Of a DNA stretch of 64,000 nucleotides, positions 62,530-64,000 are shown in pieces. Where the stretch lies: NCBI RefSeq assembly GCF_005280195.1, contig NZ_SZPR01000011.1, positions 325,530-389,529 on the forward strand. The letters are read 5' to 3'. A program made the translations under genes and the position numbers. How positions within the stretch are numbered: the first letter of the stretch is position 1; the number at the start of each line of letters is the position of its first letter. The stretch comes from Streptomyces galbus. Its GTDB lineage: Bacteria > Actinomycetota > Actinomycetes > Streptomycetales > Streptomycetaceae. The notes under the pieces were generated by a model, which did no database searches, had not been told where the DNA came from, and saw nothing but the letters and a program-made list of their open reading frames with translations.

Positions 62530-63452
62530 TCCGACCCGGGTTCGCCCCTGCGCGCCCCCGGGTCCGCGCCCACCGACGGCAGCCGCAGGGCGCCGTCGCC
62601 GGGCAGGCCGGTCCCCGCCGCCGTCACCCTCCGCACCAGCCGGTGGCTCACCAGGACGTGGTCGATCAGCTCCCGCCTGCCAGCGTTGATGCGGGAGTAC
62701 CGCCGGTCCGCGGGGATCAGCGGGGCCACGTCCCACAGCCGGGCGGCGTCGCCCTTGTCGGGGTGGTCGTAGCCGGGGGTGCCGATCTCGGAGCCGGGCG
62801 GGCCGAGCACGATCTGCGTGGTCGCGGCCTGCACCTCGTCGTTGAGGTCGCCCACCACCGCCACGTCCCGCTCCCGGCCGTCCCCGGCCAGCAGTTCGTC
62901 GGCGAGCGCGCGCAGCGACGCCGCCTCGGCGGACCGGCGGCAGAGGGCGTAGGCGCCGTAGCGGGCGCGTTCGCCCTCGTCGTGCGGGAAGAAGCGGTCA
63001 CCCGGATAGGTGAGGAGTTTCGACTTGAGGTGGGCGACCGCCAGCCACAGCACCTCCCGCTGCGGTCCCTCCGTCCGTACCGCGAGGAAACCCCGGCCCG
63101 GCTCCGCCGTCGTCGTGCCCGCGTCGTCCACCTGGACGGGGCGCACCGCGGGCGGGAAGGCGTGCGCGTCCGCCACCACCTCCAGCGGGGTCCGGCTGAT
63201 CACACCCACGCGGATGCCCCGGCCGTCGGGGTGCGCCGACAGGGCGACGTGCCAGTCGCCGCCCACCGTGCGCAGCAGGTCGTCCAGCGCCTCCGGCTCC
63301 CCGACCTCCTGGACGCCGAGGACGTCCGGGGCCAGCTCGGTGAGGACGGCGGCCAGCGCGGCCAGCTTCGCCTCGTAGGCGGCCTCGTCCGGCGGGCCGA
63401 ACTCCCCGCCGGGCCGGTACAGGTTCTCGAGGTTCCAGGTGCCGAGGAGCAT
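62499..63452 (-). CDS. Endonuclease/exonuclease/phosphatase-family hydrolase
   Basis: 317 residues. EEP fold, metal-dependent phosphodiesterase or nuclease. Family blocks: LGTWNLENLY (N in strand 1), DVLGVQEVGEPEAL with metal-binding Glu, LAVAHLKSKL, VAVVGDLNDEVQ (G-D-x-N), LIDHVLVSH and the final GSDHAPVWIRV with the catalytic His. No signal peptide, so it is cytoplasmic. ATG 63452 has AAGGGA 6 bases ahead. The last 31 bases overlap the FUSC-like gene tail to tail. Substrate cannot be told. Confidence 0.88.
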   Translation of the reverse strand: MLLGTWNLENLYRPGGEFGPPDEAAYEAKLAALAAVLTELAPDVLGVQEVGEPEALDDLLRTVGGDWHVALSAHPDGRGIRVGVISRTPLEVVADAHAFPPAVRPVQVDDAGTTTAEPGRGFLAVRTEGPQREVLWLAVAHLKSKLLTYPGDRFFPHDEGERARYGAYALCRRSAEAASLRALADELLAGDGRERDVAVVGDLNDEVQAATTQIVLGPPGSEIGTPGYDHPDKGDAARLWDVAPLIPADRRYSRINAGRRELIDHVLVSHRLVRRVTAAGTGLPGDGALRLPSVGADPGARRGEPGSDHAPVWIRVE

Positions 63453-63629
63453 GCGGGGTCCCTTCCCGAGTCCGGAGTCCCGCCCCACAGGCACGTCCGC
63501 TGTCCCGTCCCCGAGGGCGTCCTACGACCAGCGTGCCCGGGCGCCGCCCCGAAATCCCGCGCCGCTGCGATGAGTTCCGGCGCCGGCACCGGTCACCCCT
63601 GGGGAACGCACCGTCGCACAGGAGGAACC

Positions 63630-64000
63630 ATGTCGCTCCCCGAGGTCGTCTCGCGCGCGCAGTGGCGCGCGGCGCGCGAGGAACTGCTGCTCAAGGAGAA
63701 GGCGGCCACCCGCGCGCGTGACGCGCTGAACGCGCAACGGCGGCGGCTGCCGATGGTGGAGGTCGACGAGGAGTACGTCTTCGAGGGCGGCGACGGCAAG
63801 GTCACGCTGCCCGACCTGTTCGAGGGGCACCGCCAGCTCGTCGTGTACCACTTCATGTTCGCCCCGGAGTGGGAGGCGGGCTGCCGCAGCTGCTCCGCCT
63901 TCCTCGACCAGATCGGCCACCTCGCCCACCTCAGGGCCCGCGGCACCGCCTTCGCGGCCGTCTCCCGGGCGCCGTACACGAGGCTCCTGCCTTTCAAGGC
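63630..64000 (+). CDS. DUF899 thioredoxin-like protein, N-terminal part
   Basis: First 123 residues only; the gene runs past the window end. The start SLPEVVSRAQWRAAREELLLKEKAATRARDALNAQRRRLPMVEVDEEYVFEG and YHFMFAPEWEAGCRSCSAFLD (C-x-x-C form) match the DUF899 family, a thioredoxin-fold group with no proven function. ATG 63630 has AGGAGGAA right ahead. Confidence 0.88.
   Translation, partial: MSLPEVVSRAQWRAAREELLLKEKAATRARDALNAQRRRLPMVEVDEEYVFEGGDGKVTLPDLFEGHRQLVVYHFMFAPEWEAGCRSCSAFLDQIGHLAHLRARGTAFAAVSRAPYTRLLPFK

Overview
The window is a very GC-rich stretch of actinobacterial chromosome, almost certainly Streptomyces or a close relative. The signs are third-codon positions that are nearly all G or C, frequent GTG and TTG starts, several promoters whose -10 box sits 6-8 bases before the start codon (leaderless mRNAs), and 4-base ATGA/GTGA gene overlaps. 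The backbone order trpA-lgt-...-gltBD-...-pyk-(ANTAR regulator)-...-polA-...-rpsA-...-coaE is the conserved actinobacterial core order; lgt, pyk, pdtaR, polA, rpsA and coaE also follow one another in mycobacteria. No prophage, insertion sequence, CRISPR array or integrase was seen.

Layout. 1-2.1 kb: end of trpA, a membrane-anchored DsbA-like thiol oxidoreductase and lgt. 2.2-10.0 kb (minus strand): a seven-gene operon in which every junction overlaps. It encodes four different ADP-ribosylglycohydrolase-family proteins, a ribokinase-like sugar kinase, a class III CoA-transferase and a CitE-like lyase. 10.1-17.4 kb: a VIT/CCC1 metal transporter behind an unusual AT-richer leader, then glutamate synthase gltBD. 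17.6-23.1 kb: vWA protein, putative zinc metallopeptidase, chorismate mutase, output-less response regulator and aminopeptidase N. 23.3-26.1 kb: a coupled pair, a PLP decarboxylase and an FAD N-hydroxylase, resembling the first two steps of hydroxamate siderophore synthesis but without the later genes. 26.1-30.6 kb: Tat-exported 5'-nucleotidase, pyk, a tRNA with a Leu anticodon, and the ANTAR regulator. 30.7-36.4 kb: the branched-chain amino acid importer livKHMGF. 36.7-40.6 kb: a membrane protein and lipoprotein pair, a thioesterase and a molybdopterin oxidoreductase. 40.9-50.9 kb: polA, a small unknown gene, a DUF4184-like membrane protein, a secreted lytic transglycosylase, hrpB and a methyltransferase. 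51.0-57.6 kb: rpsA with a long leader, PAC2 protein, coaE, TPR protein, small membrane protein, acyltransferase-like protein, methyltransferase and DoxX protein. 57.7-64 kb: S4 protein, family-5 uracil-DNA glycosylase, GNAT-RidA pair, FUSC-like membrane protein, an EEP-family phosphatase/nuclease and the start of a DUF899 protein.

How genes work together. gltB and gltD form the two glutamate synthase subunits. livKHMGF form a complete ABC importer. The ADP-ribosylglycohydrolase operon reads as a glycosidic-bond-cleaving and ribose-salvage route tied to an acyl-CoA step. That combination is the best candidate for an incompletely described system here. The decarboxylase/hydroxylase pair is the second candidate.
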